A stretch of DNA of 58,983 bases. Origin: Burkholderiales bacterium UBA4615 (GTDB taxonomy: Bacteria; Pseudomonadota; Gammaproteobacteria; Burkholderiales; Burkholderiaceae_E). The notes under the pieces were generated by a model. That model did not search any database and was not told the DNA's origin. It saw only the letters and a list, made by a program, of their open reading frames with translations. This document shows positions 6,552 through 14,723 of the stretch, one piece after another. A program made the position numbers and the translations under genes. The stretch spans positions 14,135 to 73,117 of the forward strand of contig DGIT01000052.1 in NCBI GenBank assembly GCA_002386465.1, given 5' to 3'. The stretch's first letter is position 1, and the number at the start of each line of letters is the position of its first letter.

Positions 6552-8956
6552 GAGGAGTGTCGTTTCGAGAAGAAGAATTGGGCGACGCCACATACCAGCA
6601 GCATGGCGCTCAGCACCAGCGCCGATCCGCCGAGACCAAGCAGGGCAATCAGCGCCGCGGTCAGAATCGGCGTGAGCATGGCGCCGAAGCGTTCGATGGT
6701 CCGATACACACCGATCGAGACCGCAGGATCAACGCCAGGCAGCTCTGTTCGACTCACCAGAAGTGCCATCGCACCTTGGGACGGGAAGGCCAGCGCCCAG
6801 GCAATACCGATCAGCACCACGCTGATAAAGATGGCAGGCGCTCCTGGCGAGACCCCTGCAGACGGCCATCCCGATCCGCCTGCGCTGACAACACTGCCGA
6901 TCAGCCCCGCACAGCCTGCAATGGCCAGTCCGACGGCCAGCAAACGCCCGTAGTTGCCGCTCCGGTCGGCCAGTTTTGCGACTGGCTTGTTGAACAGCAA
7001 CACCATCGCAAAGTAGCCCATCATCGCCAGTCCGGTGAACGAGGTGCGCTCTCCCAACGACAGCACCGCCAGCGGCACCCAGTAAAAGAGCAGGCCTTGC
7101 TGAAGGATCTGCAATGGCAGGGAGGCCAGCAGAATTAACTTCTGGAAGCCGGGCGTACGCATCAGCAGCCCCAGTGACGCAGCCAGACGGGGCGCCTGTG
7201 CATCGGTGGGCGTCTGTATGGGGAAGCGCAAGAGCGAATACAGCGCCAGGATGCTGCAGCCCACCCCGAACCCGAACACCGCGCTGGTACCGGCCCGGTC
7301 ATAGAGCAGGGCACCCAAGCCCGACCCGGCAATACCGGCGGCCACATATGCAGCCAGGTACATGGCCATCCCGGCGGCACGCCCGCCGCCTTGGCGACCG
7401 ATGAAGTCGAGTGCAGCCAGGCTCACACATCCAAAGCTGATCCCCGACAACACCCGCGCGAGTGCAAGACTAGGCATCGTGTTGGCGATCATTGAAACCA
7501 GTTGCCCCGCCAGCGCAAAACACAGGCCGAGGGCGAGCAGTCTGCGTGCACCGCGGCGTGCGCAATAGGCGCCTGCAAAGGGGGAGGCGAGCGCCACGGC
7601 AAGCAGAAAAATGGACAAGGGCAGGCTGACCTGTAGGCTCTGCGGCAAGCCCTGTGCTGCCGCTGCAAGCAGGCTGCCAAGCCCGCCGGCATCGTCCGCC
7701 TGAGCCGGTCGGCTGGCCAGGTCTCGGGCCCACAGTGGCAGGAACGATCGGGGCAGCTCAGACCCCAGGAAGTACAGAAAGAGAGGAAACCTCAGCGCCG
7801 AGAGTCCGATCTCACTGCCGCTTGCCGAGGCCTGCGAAGCCTCTGCTGTCCGTACTCGCGCACCACCTATCAGTGCCGCCAGCGCTTCATGAATCAGCAA
7901 TCCGCCGGCTAGCAGCAGCATCACGAACTCGATGGCGAGCTGACGGGTGCGCTCGGACAGCTCGGCTGGATCCAGACCGATTCGAAGGCTCGCCACTGGG
8001 CGGCCGTCGATCGTGAGCGGGCGGGTTTCCTGTCGCAACGCATCGGCGGCGACTTCCGATTTCGAGGCTCGTCCAATTTCGCGCTGATTGCTGTCCAACA
8101 GGGCGATCGAGGCGAATTCGGGGCCATTCTCAATGGCTGTCGCCAACCAGGCATCAGTGCCATTGAGCGCCTCCAGCGGAATCCCGGCCTCCAGTGCACG
8201 AATCAGGACCGGCTCGACCGTTCGCGCCAGTGCGGTGGCGAGGGTCGGTGCGTCTTGAAGGGCGATGCGCTGGAAAGAGCGGTAGGCATCAACGGCAATC
8301 AGCCCTTGAAGGCCGAGCAGAATCACGGTGAGGGCCAGACTCAGCCGACTGACCGCGCCTTGTGGCACCGTGCCGGGTCGACCCATCAGACGCGCGCTCA
8401 TCAAGCCGAATAACGCTAGCGCGCACAGCAGTCCAATCCCTGCAGCCCGAAGCAGCGAATCAAAGGCACTGCGGACATTGCCGCGCGCCTCCTCCAGTCG
8501 GTATTCGACGGCCAGTGTGCCTGCCGCGACGCCGTACGCATTGGTCAAAGGCACCGACAGTGCGGACCGTTCGCCCGCCTTTGCGACCGAGACTCCACCG
8601 GGTCCGGGAATCTCCTTGCGGGCCGACTCCCACAGCTCCTCTGAGCCATCGCCACTGCTGACCACGACCTTGCCTCGCGGACTGATCACAGCAATGGCTG
8701 CCATGGCAGGCTCTGACTGGCGGGCGCGCTCCAGCACGCCCCGCTGAGCAGGCGTGTCACTGAGTGTGATGCCCAGCGCCATTTGCGCATCCAGCGAACG
8801 TGCCGCATCCCGCGCTGTGATGCTGACCCGTTGCTGCAGCCGGCTCTCGAAGGTCGAGGCGAATTTGGTGTAATTCAGAATCAGCAGCAGACCGACTGCC
8901 CCTGCCAGCAGAAACGCACAGGTGATCAGCTGACGAGTTCGACTGCTCACGTTCAT
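6548..8956 (-). CDS. MFS transporter with N-terminal double extracytoplasmic sensor region
   Basis: This is an 802-residue fusion. Residues 10-28, about 171-190, 205-222 and 343-365 are membrane helices that bracket two extracytoplasmic sensor segments (about 35-165 and 230-335). From about residue 388 a twelve-helix major facilitator domain follows, with the usual loop signatures (YCARRGARRLLALG, then KPVAKLADRSGNYGRLLAVG). The second sensor (ALEAGIPLEALNG..AWLATAI) aligns without gaps to the first sensor of the neighbouring phosphatase. A typical MFS protein is about 400 residues, so the N-terminal half is an added module. I chose ATG 8956 because its ATGA overlaps the upstream stop codon. 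The transported substrate is unknown; binding of the ligand may gate or report on transport. Confidence 0.8.
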   Translation of the reverse strand: MNVSSRTRQLITCAFLLAGAVGLLLILNYTKFASTFESRLQQRVSITARDAARSLDAQMALGITLSDTPAQRGVLERARQSEPAMAAIAVISPRGKVVVSSGDGSEELWESARKEIPGPGGVSVAKAGERSALSVPLTNAYGVAAGTLAVEYRLEEARGNVRSAFDSLLRAAGIGLLCALALFGLMSARLMGRPGTVPQGAVSRLSLALTVILLGLQGLIAVDAYRSFQRIALQDAPTLATALARTVEPVLIRALEAGIPLEALNGTDAWLATAIENGPEFASIALLDSNQREIGRASKSEVAADALRQETRPLTIDGRPVASLRIGLDPAELSERTRQLAIEFVMLLLAGGLLIHEALAALIGGARVRTAEASQASASGSEIGLSALRFPLFLYFLGSELPRSFLPLWARDLASRPAQADDAGGLGSLLAAAAQGLPQSLQVSLPLSIFLLAVALASPFAGAYCARRGARRLLALGLCFALAGQLVSMIANTMPSLALARVLSGISFGCVSLAALDFIGRQGGGRAAGMAMYLAAYVAAGIAGSGLGALLYDRAGTSAVFGFGVGCSILALYSLLRFPIQTPTDAQAPRLAASLGLLMRTPGFQKLILLASLPLQILQQGLLFYWVPLAVLSLGERTSFTGLAMMGYFAMVLLFNKPVAKLADRSGNYGRLLAVGLAIAGCAGLIGSVVSAGGSGWPSAGVSPGAPAIFISVVLIGIAWALAFPSQGAMALLVSRTELPGVDPAVSIGVYRTIERFGAMLTPILTAALIALLGLGGSALVLSAMLLVCGVAQFFFSKRHSS

Positions 8957-11919
8957 GCCCCGAGGTAACGCGCGACGATGCATGTGACGTCGTCCGATTG
9001 GGGGCCGCCATCTTCAAACGACTTGACGGCGTCGAAGGCTCGCTGCGGGATATCGACAACCGGCAGCGTGCCGATGGATGACAGCAGCGCCTCCAGCCCG
9101 GCTTCACCGAACATTTCTCCGGCGGGGTTGAACGCCTCGGTGACCCCATCCGTAAACAGGAACAGGGCATCGCCCCGGTCGAGGCTGGCTTCCTGCTGGG
9201 TATACGGCAAGCCTTCCATCATGCCGAGTGCGGTGCAGTGACTGCTGGGAAGCGATTCGACGCGCCCATCCCGGCGAAGGATGTAAGGCGGATTGTGCCC
9301 GGCATTTGTGTAGGTCATCTGGCCGGTGCGCACATCGATCAGCGCGTAAAAGAGTGTCACGAACATCGATTCCCGATTGTCGATCGAGAGCAGATCGTTG
9401 AGTCGGGCGATGCACTCGGCTGGCGCTTCATTGATCTGCGAGACCGCGCGCAACAGCGTGCGCGACACCGCCATGAAGAACGCTGCGGGGACCCCTTTGC
9501 CGGATACGTCTGCGATCGTGATCGCAAGGTGATGTTCACCGAGCCTGAATACATCATAGAAGTCGCCACCGACCTCCTTCGCTGGCCTAAATGCACCCAG
9601 GACATCGACTTCGGTGCACACATCGAAGCGATCAGGCAAAAACGACAATTGAATTTTTGCGGCGATTTCCAGATCCCGCTGCAGGGCGATGAACTGCGTT
9701 TTGACCCGCAGGGCTTCTCGCAGCTCTTCCACCAGCCTGGCAAGCTCCTGGTATTGATCGCCCACGCGTCCGAGCAGACCCTGAAATCCGAGGGCGAGCA
9801 CTCCGATTTCATCGACTGCCTGCTCTTCGGCAGCTGACAGCGGGCGACCTTCGGCGCGGGTTGCAGGGATCAGGCTGGTACCTGACACCACGGGTGCGCT
9901 TCGGCTGGCCGATTCAATTTTTTCGAGGTCCGCCAAAACGGCGTCGCGATCGGTCTGTTGAAGTCGATCGGCAAGCTGCAGCATCTGGTGGCGAATGAAG
10001 CGGGCCTGCCTGCGTCCCTGGCGAGCGCGTGCACGTCGGAACGTGTTGAGCGCCTCGATGTTCTCACCCAGCCGTGCTACGGCCGATTCAATGCCGCGTG
10101 CACTCAGTCGAAGGGGAGGTGAACCGGACTGCCTGACGCGATCGGTCGACTCCATACCGATCGGCTCGGTCGCGAGCGCAGCCAGGCGCTGACTGGCCGC
10201 CGCAAGCGGCTGCAGATTGCGCAGCACATAGAGCACCACACCGGCCAGCGTGGCAGCCAAGCCCAGCATGGCCAACCATGTGAAGAGCCGCTCGGCGGCA
10301 TCGGTCTGATCATCCTGGGGCTGGGCTGTAATCAGGCTGCCCAGTGGTATGCCCTGACGCGAACTGAGCGGCGTTGCCGAGACCACGCTCTCCTTGCCAT
10401 CCAATCGTTCCAGGTGCCCAGTCTGGCCGTGATCCCGCCAGGTCCGAATCAGCGCAACGCCTGCATCGGTGGTGGAGCGGCCACGCAAATCCGCCAGAGC
10501 GACCTTGGCGCCCATGCGCTTTTCGAGTGCCACGCGCGTCTGCTCAAAGGGCCGGGCCGCCACGATGAAAAGGGGCTCGCCGCCTGGCGGGGTGAGCCGC
10601 CTGACCATGCCGGTCTGGTAACTGCCATCAGAGCCCTGCCAGATATCCTGCACAGCGGGCGTGCGCGACGCCAGATCAAGCAGCACGCTGCGTTCTGGCT
10701 GGGAGCGCGCCATGCGAGGGGGCCAGGCCGCGAGCATGCTGCCGTCAGTGCGTACCAGCATGACGGTCACCTGCTCTGGCGCACTCTGCGAGAGCAACTC
10801 ACCTGCTTCGTCCAGACGTTGCGACGCAAGCGTGCTCGCGAGCGTTGCGTTGCCTGCGACGGATTGCATGAATGCACTCATGCGATCCTGCTCTTCTTTA
10901 AGCAACAGCGTAAGCTGGCTGGCCACCCGCTCGCCCTGGCTTTGGACCAGATGTCGCCGCTGGGGTTGCTGTAGCAGGTGACTGAGCAAGGCCGAGAGCG
11001 CCACGCTCAGAACGACAGCAGCCATGCTTGCCATGGCCAGTCTTCCAATGACGCCGATACGCAGCGGCGGGAGCAGGTCTGCAGACATCGGCAGGCGGGC
11101 CAGTGTGGGCGCGGCCTGCCTCATCGGTTCAGTCAGACGATCAATGCGCTCCAGCACCTCAGGGTCAAAGTGAGCCGCACGAACCTCGGAGGCTTTTTGC
11201 AGCAGCGTTGCGCGTTGATCCATATCGCGCTGCAACCGCGCGCTCACGCTGGCGGTCAGCGCCCCGGCCGGCCCGGCGGGCACAACGGTCGGCCCTTGTA
11301 GGAGATCACCGCGGGCTGTTGCCGAAAAGACAGTTTGTAACGCGCGCACGGGCGAATCGATGCGTCGACGCATGATCTGGCGCAGGACGCCCGCTGCTGC
11401 CGCACTGCATAGCAGCGTCCCCAGCAGGACCTGCAGCCACGGTTGCGAGGCCCCGCTGGGCGGGCGACCCACCACATGCAGCCAGCCCGCAGCGGGATCG
11501 CCAGGGCGGGCTAAGACCGGCAAGGTGATGACCTGCAGTCCGTCGGCGACCGTGCGTGATTCGGTGCGTTGGTTCAGCACGGCATCACGCAAGGCGTCGG
11601 GCAAATCGGCCTGCGCCACGAGCGCTCCCGAAGCGTCTGTGAGGGCCAGCGCCACGACGGTGGGGCTGGCCTGCAATGCATCGGCGAACCATTCCTGCAC
11701 GCCTACCAGCTCGCGTACCGGGATCCCGGCGCTCAACGCCTGGTTCAGGGCATCTGACACGGCCCGTCCGATCACCGAAGTCGTCTGAACGGTCTCGGCG
11801 ACGATCTGGGATTCGATCGGCTCGCGGGCCAGCAGACTGACGCTCAGTGCAAGGCTCAGAGCCATCAGCGTCGCCAGACCCGCCCACTTGCTCCACAGCG
11901 CTTGAATATGTGCGGTCAT
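8953..11919 (-). CDS. Membrane sensor SpoIIE/RsbU-type serine phosphatase (PP2C) with two sensor modules
   Basis: The product has 988 residues. Helices at about 15-31 and 161-183 flank a short extracytoplasmic module (AGIPVREL..EWFADAL). Helices at about 293-316 and 545-568 flank a larger Cache-like domain. A cytoplasmic helical linker, partly coiled coil (RLVEELREALRVKTQFIALQRDLEIAAKIQ), precedes a PP2C_SIM domain from about residue 745. Its metal-binding motifs are visible: GGDFYDVF, IADVSGKGVPAAFF, LFTDGVTEAFN and SDDVTCIV. This family dephosphorylates anti-sigma-factor antagonists of the STAS type. No STAS protein or HATPase kinase is encoded nearby. The start at ATG 11919 lies one base past the upstream stop. 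Confidence 0.9.
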   Translation of the reverse strand: MTAHIQALWSKWAGLATLMALSLALSVSLLAREPIESQIVAETVQTTSVIGRAVSDALNQALSAGIPVRELVGVQEWFADALQASPTVVALALTDASGALVAQADLPDALRDAVLNQRTESRTVADGLQVITLPVLARPGDPAAGWLHVVGRPPSGASQPWLQVLLGTLLCSAAAAGVLRQIMRRRIDSPVRALQTVFSATARGDLLQGPTVVPAGPAGALTASVSARLQRDMDQRATLLQKASEVRAAHFDPEVLERIDRLTEPMRQAAPTLARLPMSADLLPPLRIGVIGRLAMASMAAVVLSVALSALLSHLLQQPQRRHLVQSQGERVASQLTLLLKEEQDRMSAFMQSVAGNATLASTLASQRLDEAGELLSQSAPEQVTVMLVRTDGSMLAAWPPRMARSQPERSVLLDLASRTPAVQDIWQGSDGSYQTGMVRRLTPPGGEPLFIVAARPFEQTRVALEKRMGAKVALADLRGRSTTDAGVALIRTWRDHGQTGHLERLDGKESVVSATPLSSRQGIPLGSLITAQPQDDQTDAAERLFTWLAMLGLAATLAGVVLYVLRNLQPLAAASQRLAALATEPIGMESTDRVRQSGSPPLRLSARGIESAVARLGENIEALNTFRRARARQGRRQARFIRHQMLQLADRLQQTDRDAVLADLEKIESASRSAPVVSGTSLIPATRAEGRPLSAAEEQAVDEIGVLALGFQGLLGRVGDQYQELARLVEELREALRVKTQFIALQRDLEIAAKIQLSFLPDRFDVCTEVDVLGAFRPAKEVGGDFYDVFRLGEHHLAITIADVSGKGVPAAFFMAVSRTLLRAVSQINEAPAECIARLNDLLSIDNRESMFVTLFYALIDVRTGQMTYTNAGHNPPYILRRDGRVESLPSSHCTALGMMEGLPYTQQEASLDRGDALFLFTDGVTEAFNPAGEMFGEAGLEALLSSIGTLPVVDIPQRAFDAVKSFEDGGPQSDDVTCIVARYLGA

Positions 11920-11920
11920 G

Positions 11921-12715
11921 TCAGCGCGTTCCCAGCTGATCAATCGATTCCAGCTCGGCATCAATTTGCGCCATCTGATCGGACCGCGCCTGGAGTGCCT
12001 GCAAAGCAGGCCCCACTGGGCCGAGCAAGGGCAGGTCGCGGGCACCGGCGCCTGAATGCAGTGCAGTACCTGCCTCCACCAGTTGCTGTCTGACGGGTCG
12101 AGCGGCCCAAGCTCCCAGCGCGGCGCCCAATACGAGCAAGCCGGCGGGAATACCCAGCAGTGTCAGCAGCATCCGGTGGCGCAGAGCACTGGCGTGTGCC
12201 TCGTCTTCTTGAGCGGTCGCCATCAGGCCTGAGATGACTGGAGCGCGCATCGATTTGTAGCGCAAAGCAATGCCACCGACGATCTGCTCGTAGGCATTAA
12301 GCAATGCCGTGCACTGGACCTCGCCATCTGAATCGCTCGAGGCGATCATTTCGCCGCGCGCCGCGAGGCAGGGTTCGCGCCACTCCGCGGGCGTGCTGAT
12401 GCCCAGGCCTGCGCGATCCGATGAAAGCGTCACGCGACCTCGCTCATCGAACAGATCGATTGAAATGATGTCGCGCTGCAGGGCACGGGCTTCTGCGATC
12501 AGGGTTTGAATGCCAGGCAGGTCACCCGTTTCCAGGCCCAGTTTCAAACCCGACTCAGCCGCTGTTCTCAGGCTGCCCAAACTGAAGCGATACCGGTCAG
12601 CGCGTAGCTGATCGATTCGCTCTTTGGTCGAGTTGCGCCAGGCCAGGCTGGTCCCCAGCAGCGTCACGATCAGCAGCGCGAGCAAGCTCAGAATGTAGCC
12701 GCGACTGAGTCTCAT
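11921..12715 (-). CDS. Small membrane sensor protein with extracytoplasmic module
   Basis: The 264-residue protein has a helix at about residues 8-26, an extracytoplasmic region (about 30-180) and a second helix (about 186-208, LLTLLGIPAGLLVLGAALGA). A short cytoplasmic HAMP-like or helical tail follows. No kinase, cyclase or methyl-accepting domain follows, so it has no output of its own. The region LRTAAESGLKLGLETGDLPG through DIISIDLFDERGRV matches the short sensor module in the adjacent phosphatase and MFS fusion. It is coupled to dapF by ATGA and directly abuts the phosphatase gene. A role as accessory sensor subunit of the phosphatase is inference. Confidence 0.7.
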   Translation of the reverse strand: MRLSRGYILSLLALLIVTLLGTSLAWRNSTKERIDQLRADRYRFSLGSLRTAAESGLKLGLETGDLPGIQTLIAEARALQRDIISIDLFDERGRVTLSSDRAGLGISTPAEWREPCLAARGEMIASSDSDGEVQCTALLNAYEQIVGGIALRYKSMRAPVISGLMATAQEDEAHASALRHRMLLTLLGIPAGLLVLGAALGAWAARPVRQQLVEAGTALHSGAGARDLPLLGPVGPALQALQARSDQMAQIDAELESIDQLGTR

Positions 12716-13566
12716 TCAAGTACTCCCGTATCAGTCTGACCCAAGCCTTCAAGCACACTCGGGTGCAGATGCCCGTCCGCTACAAATCGGGCCGATCCGA
12801 TCAGGGAGGGTGATTGCATGACGCTCAGATTAATCTCGAGAGCCTCGCCGCTGCGGGTGACCACCCGCAATGACGCGGGGGTGCCCAGTCGGCGGTGCGC
12901 GATCGCTACGCTGGCGACGGCCCCTGTTCCGCAGCCCAGTGTTTCGTCCTCAACCCCACGCTCATAGGTGCGCAGGTGCAGGCTGCCATCGGGGGCGATG
13001 GCAGCGGCGTTCACGTTGCAACCGCGCGGCGCAAACGTCGGGTGATGACGAACGAACCGTCCAAGTGGCACAAGGTCGAGCGCGGCGAGCGACTCAATCG
13101 ACGGTATGAGGCACACGGCATGGGGTGGGCCTGCATCCACCTCATCCCATTCGAAGTCCTGCCCGCCGAACGGCAGAACGATGCCTGATCGCAGTGTCGT
13201 GACTGGGCCCAGGGTCAGGCGCACGGTGGGCATCTGACTCAGGTCGGCATGCACCGGGCCGGCGCCCGACTCCAATACCAGCGTTTCCTGGACCAACCCG
13301 GCCCTGTGCAGATAGGCAGCCAGACAGCGGGCGCCATTGCCGCACATCTCGCCGACCAAGCCGTCGGCATTGATGAATCGCATGCCGAATCGGCCGGCCT
13401 GCGTGCCTTCACGCAGCAGCAGTAATCCGTCCGCCCCGATACCGAACCGCCTTTGGCAGACCAGACGAGCGAGTTCTGATTCATGGGGGACCCAACGACC
13501 GGCGCGATCGTCGATGACAACGAAGTCATTACCGCAGGCCTGCATCTTCGTGAAGGCAAGCGTCAC
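12712..13566 (-). CDS. dapF: Diaminopimelate epimerase
   Basis: DapF interconverts LL- and meso-diaminopimelate without a cofactor, supplying lysine and peptidoglycan synthesis. The 284-residue protein shows the N-terminal signature FTKMQACGNDFVVIDD, the first catalytic Cys motif MCGNGARCLAAYL and the second, ETLGCGTGAVASV. NVNAA and YERGVEDETLGCG also fit. Overlaps of four bases at both ends (ATGA with the formyltransferase stop and with the downstream sensor start) place a housekeeping enzyme inside a signalling operon. Confidence 0.95.
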   Translation of the reverse strand: MTLAFTKMQACGNDFVVIDDRAGRWVPHESELARLVCQRRFGIGADGLLLLREGTQAGRFGMRFINADGLVGEMCGNGARCLAAYLHRAGLVQETLVLESGAGPVHADLSQMPTVRLTLGPVTTLRSGIVLPFGGQDFEWDEVDAGPPHAVCLIPSIESLAALDLVPLGRFVRHHPTFAPRGCNVNAAAIAPDGSLHLRTYERGVEDETLGCGTGAVASVAIAHRRLGTPASLRVVTRSGEALEINLSVMQSPSLIGSARFVADGHLHPSVLEGLGQTDTGVLE

Positions 13567-14408
13567 GGAGCCGATCCGCCTGGGGGTGGAAGATAGCGGG
13601 CGATCAGGTCGAGGCAGTCCTGCGGGTCGATCAGCCGGCGGCCACTTTCGAAAAAGGCCCGGTAGTCGTCTTGCGTGGGTTTGGGCACAAAACGGATCGC
13701 CGCCGGATCCTGCGGCGTGCTGGCCAGCGATTCGCCCCGTTCAATGGTCTCGACGGCCTCGCAGATCATTTCCGCGCCGTTCTGATAATTCTCGATCCAG
13801 TTGGCGAAAAACGAGCGCGTGTAGTCAATCGGCATACGCCGGACGGCCGCAATGTCACCCGCATCAATGTGCGCAGTCAGCCAGTGCAGCGAACAGGCCG
13901 CTTCACGGTCGCCGTCCTTCATGCACCAGAACGTGGGGTTGACCCCAGCGCGTTCGGGCAGCGCGCCCGAGTGCAGATTCAGCCCTCCGCGCTTTGCCCA
14001 GGCCAGGGCTTCGGGTTTGAAGATGAAGCCAAACTGAAAAGAGACGATCAGGTCGGGCGCAGCCTCCTGGACCATGGCCGTGAGCACAGAGTGGTGAGCG
14101 ATATGACCGGCGGTGCGGATGTTCACACGATGCTGTTCACCCAGCTGAGCAAAAGAGCGCCAGGGCGCTGTGGGCTGCGCCGGTGTGGTGCGTGCTGTCA
14201 TGCTGTCCAGCAATGGAAAAAGCAGGCGCGCCGGCAGCTCCTGCTCGAAGAGCGAGAGCCACTTCAGCTCGGTGATCGCATCGGTCTCGGGGCGCTTGCG
14301 ATTCGCCAGAATCACGGTCACTTCGTGATGTGGCGCCAGTCTTGGCAGCATGATGTTGAGCATCATGTTGCCAACCAGGTCGTACTTGCTGCAGAGCAGG
14401 ATTTTCAT
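13563..14408 (-). CDS. Formyltransferase-family protein (tetrahydrofolate-dependent)
   Basis: The 281-residue product belongs to the formyl_trans_N family of 10-formyl-THF-dependent transferases (Fmt, PurN, sugar-nucleotide N-formyltransferases). The catalytic core is visible: LNLHSGALPERAGVNPTFW carries the Asn and His of the HxSxLP motif, and AHIDAGDI supplies the catalytic Asp of the DxGD motif. It has no C-terminal OB domain like that of Fmt, so Met-tRNA is an unlikely substrate. An N-formyl sugar or other amine acceptor is more plausible. It is the first gene of the minus-strand operon. An inverted repeat lies 29 to 44 bases upstream of its start. Confidence 0.8.
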   Translation of the reverse strand: MKILLCSKYDLVGNMMLNIMLPRLAPHHEVTVILANRKRPETDAITELKWLSLFEQELPARLLFPLLDSMTARTTPAQPTAPWRSFAQLGEQHRVNIRTAGHIAHHSVLTAMVQEAAPDLIVSFQFGFIFKPEALAWAKRGGLNLHSGALPERAGVNPTFWCMKDGDREAACSLHWLTAHIDAGDIAAVRRMPIDYTRSFFANWIENYQNGAEMICEAVETIERGESLASTPQDPAAIRFVPKPTQDDYRAFFESGRRLIDPQDCLDLIARYLPPPGGSAP

Positions 14409-14723
14409 GAGAAAGCGGTTGGCATGGTCTGCAGCGACCTGTACTGACAGGTTCGTATGGTGAGTTGATTGTGCCTCACTTTAGAGCTCCGCATGTGTCC
14501 TGCCCCGTGTCAGGGTGCTTGAAGCCGAATACGAGCCGGCCGCGTTACAGATCGATCACATTGAGCGCTTCATGGGTGCGCGCATCCGGCAGGGCTGATC
14601 GATTGAAACGGCTTCAGGGCGCTCGATCCCCTGCGTGCTACGCTAAGCCAAGAAGATAGCCCTCGCGTTGCATGACTGCGGGCGGCGCCGGCGCAGTGTC
14701 GGCCGGCATCACGGAGACACACC
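14409..14723. other. Intergenic gap between the sensor operon and the amidase gene
   Basis: These 315 bases separate the divergent starts of the formyltransferase and amidase genes. Apart from the short dyad at 14437-14452, I see no coding potential, tRNA or strong promoter. GGAGA just before the amidase ATG is its probable ribosome-binding site. Both flanking operons should have promoters here, but no convincing -35/-10 pair stands out. Confidence 0.6.
14437..14452. promoter_or_regulatory. Perfect inverted repeat upstream of the sensor operon
   Basis: ACCTGT-actg-ACAGGT is a perfect 6-bp dyad with a 4-base spacer, 29 to 44 bases upstream of the formyltransferase ATG (minus strand). Its position suits an operator near the transcription start of the six-gene operon. 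It is short, so chance occurrence is possible. Confidence 0.3.

Noticed and set aside
8953..11919. Phosphatase gene as an ortholog of BtrU of the T3SS control circuit
   Set aside because: It is 33 kb from the T3SS, in an operon with unrelated genes, and has two sensor modules. The link is kept only as speculation.
13563..14408. Methionyl-tRNA formyltransferase (fmt)
   Set aside because: The C-terminal tRNA-binding OB domain and def neighbour are absent, and the sequence around the catalytic site differs.
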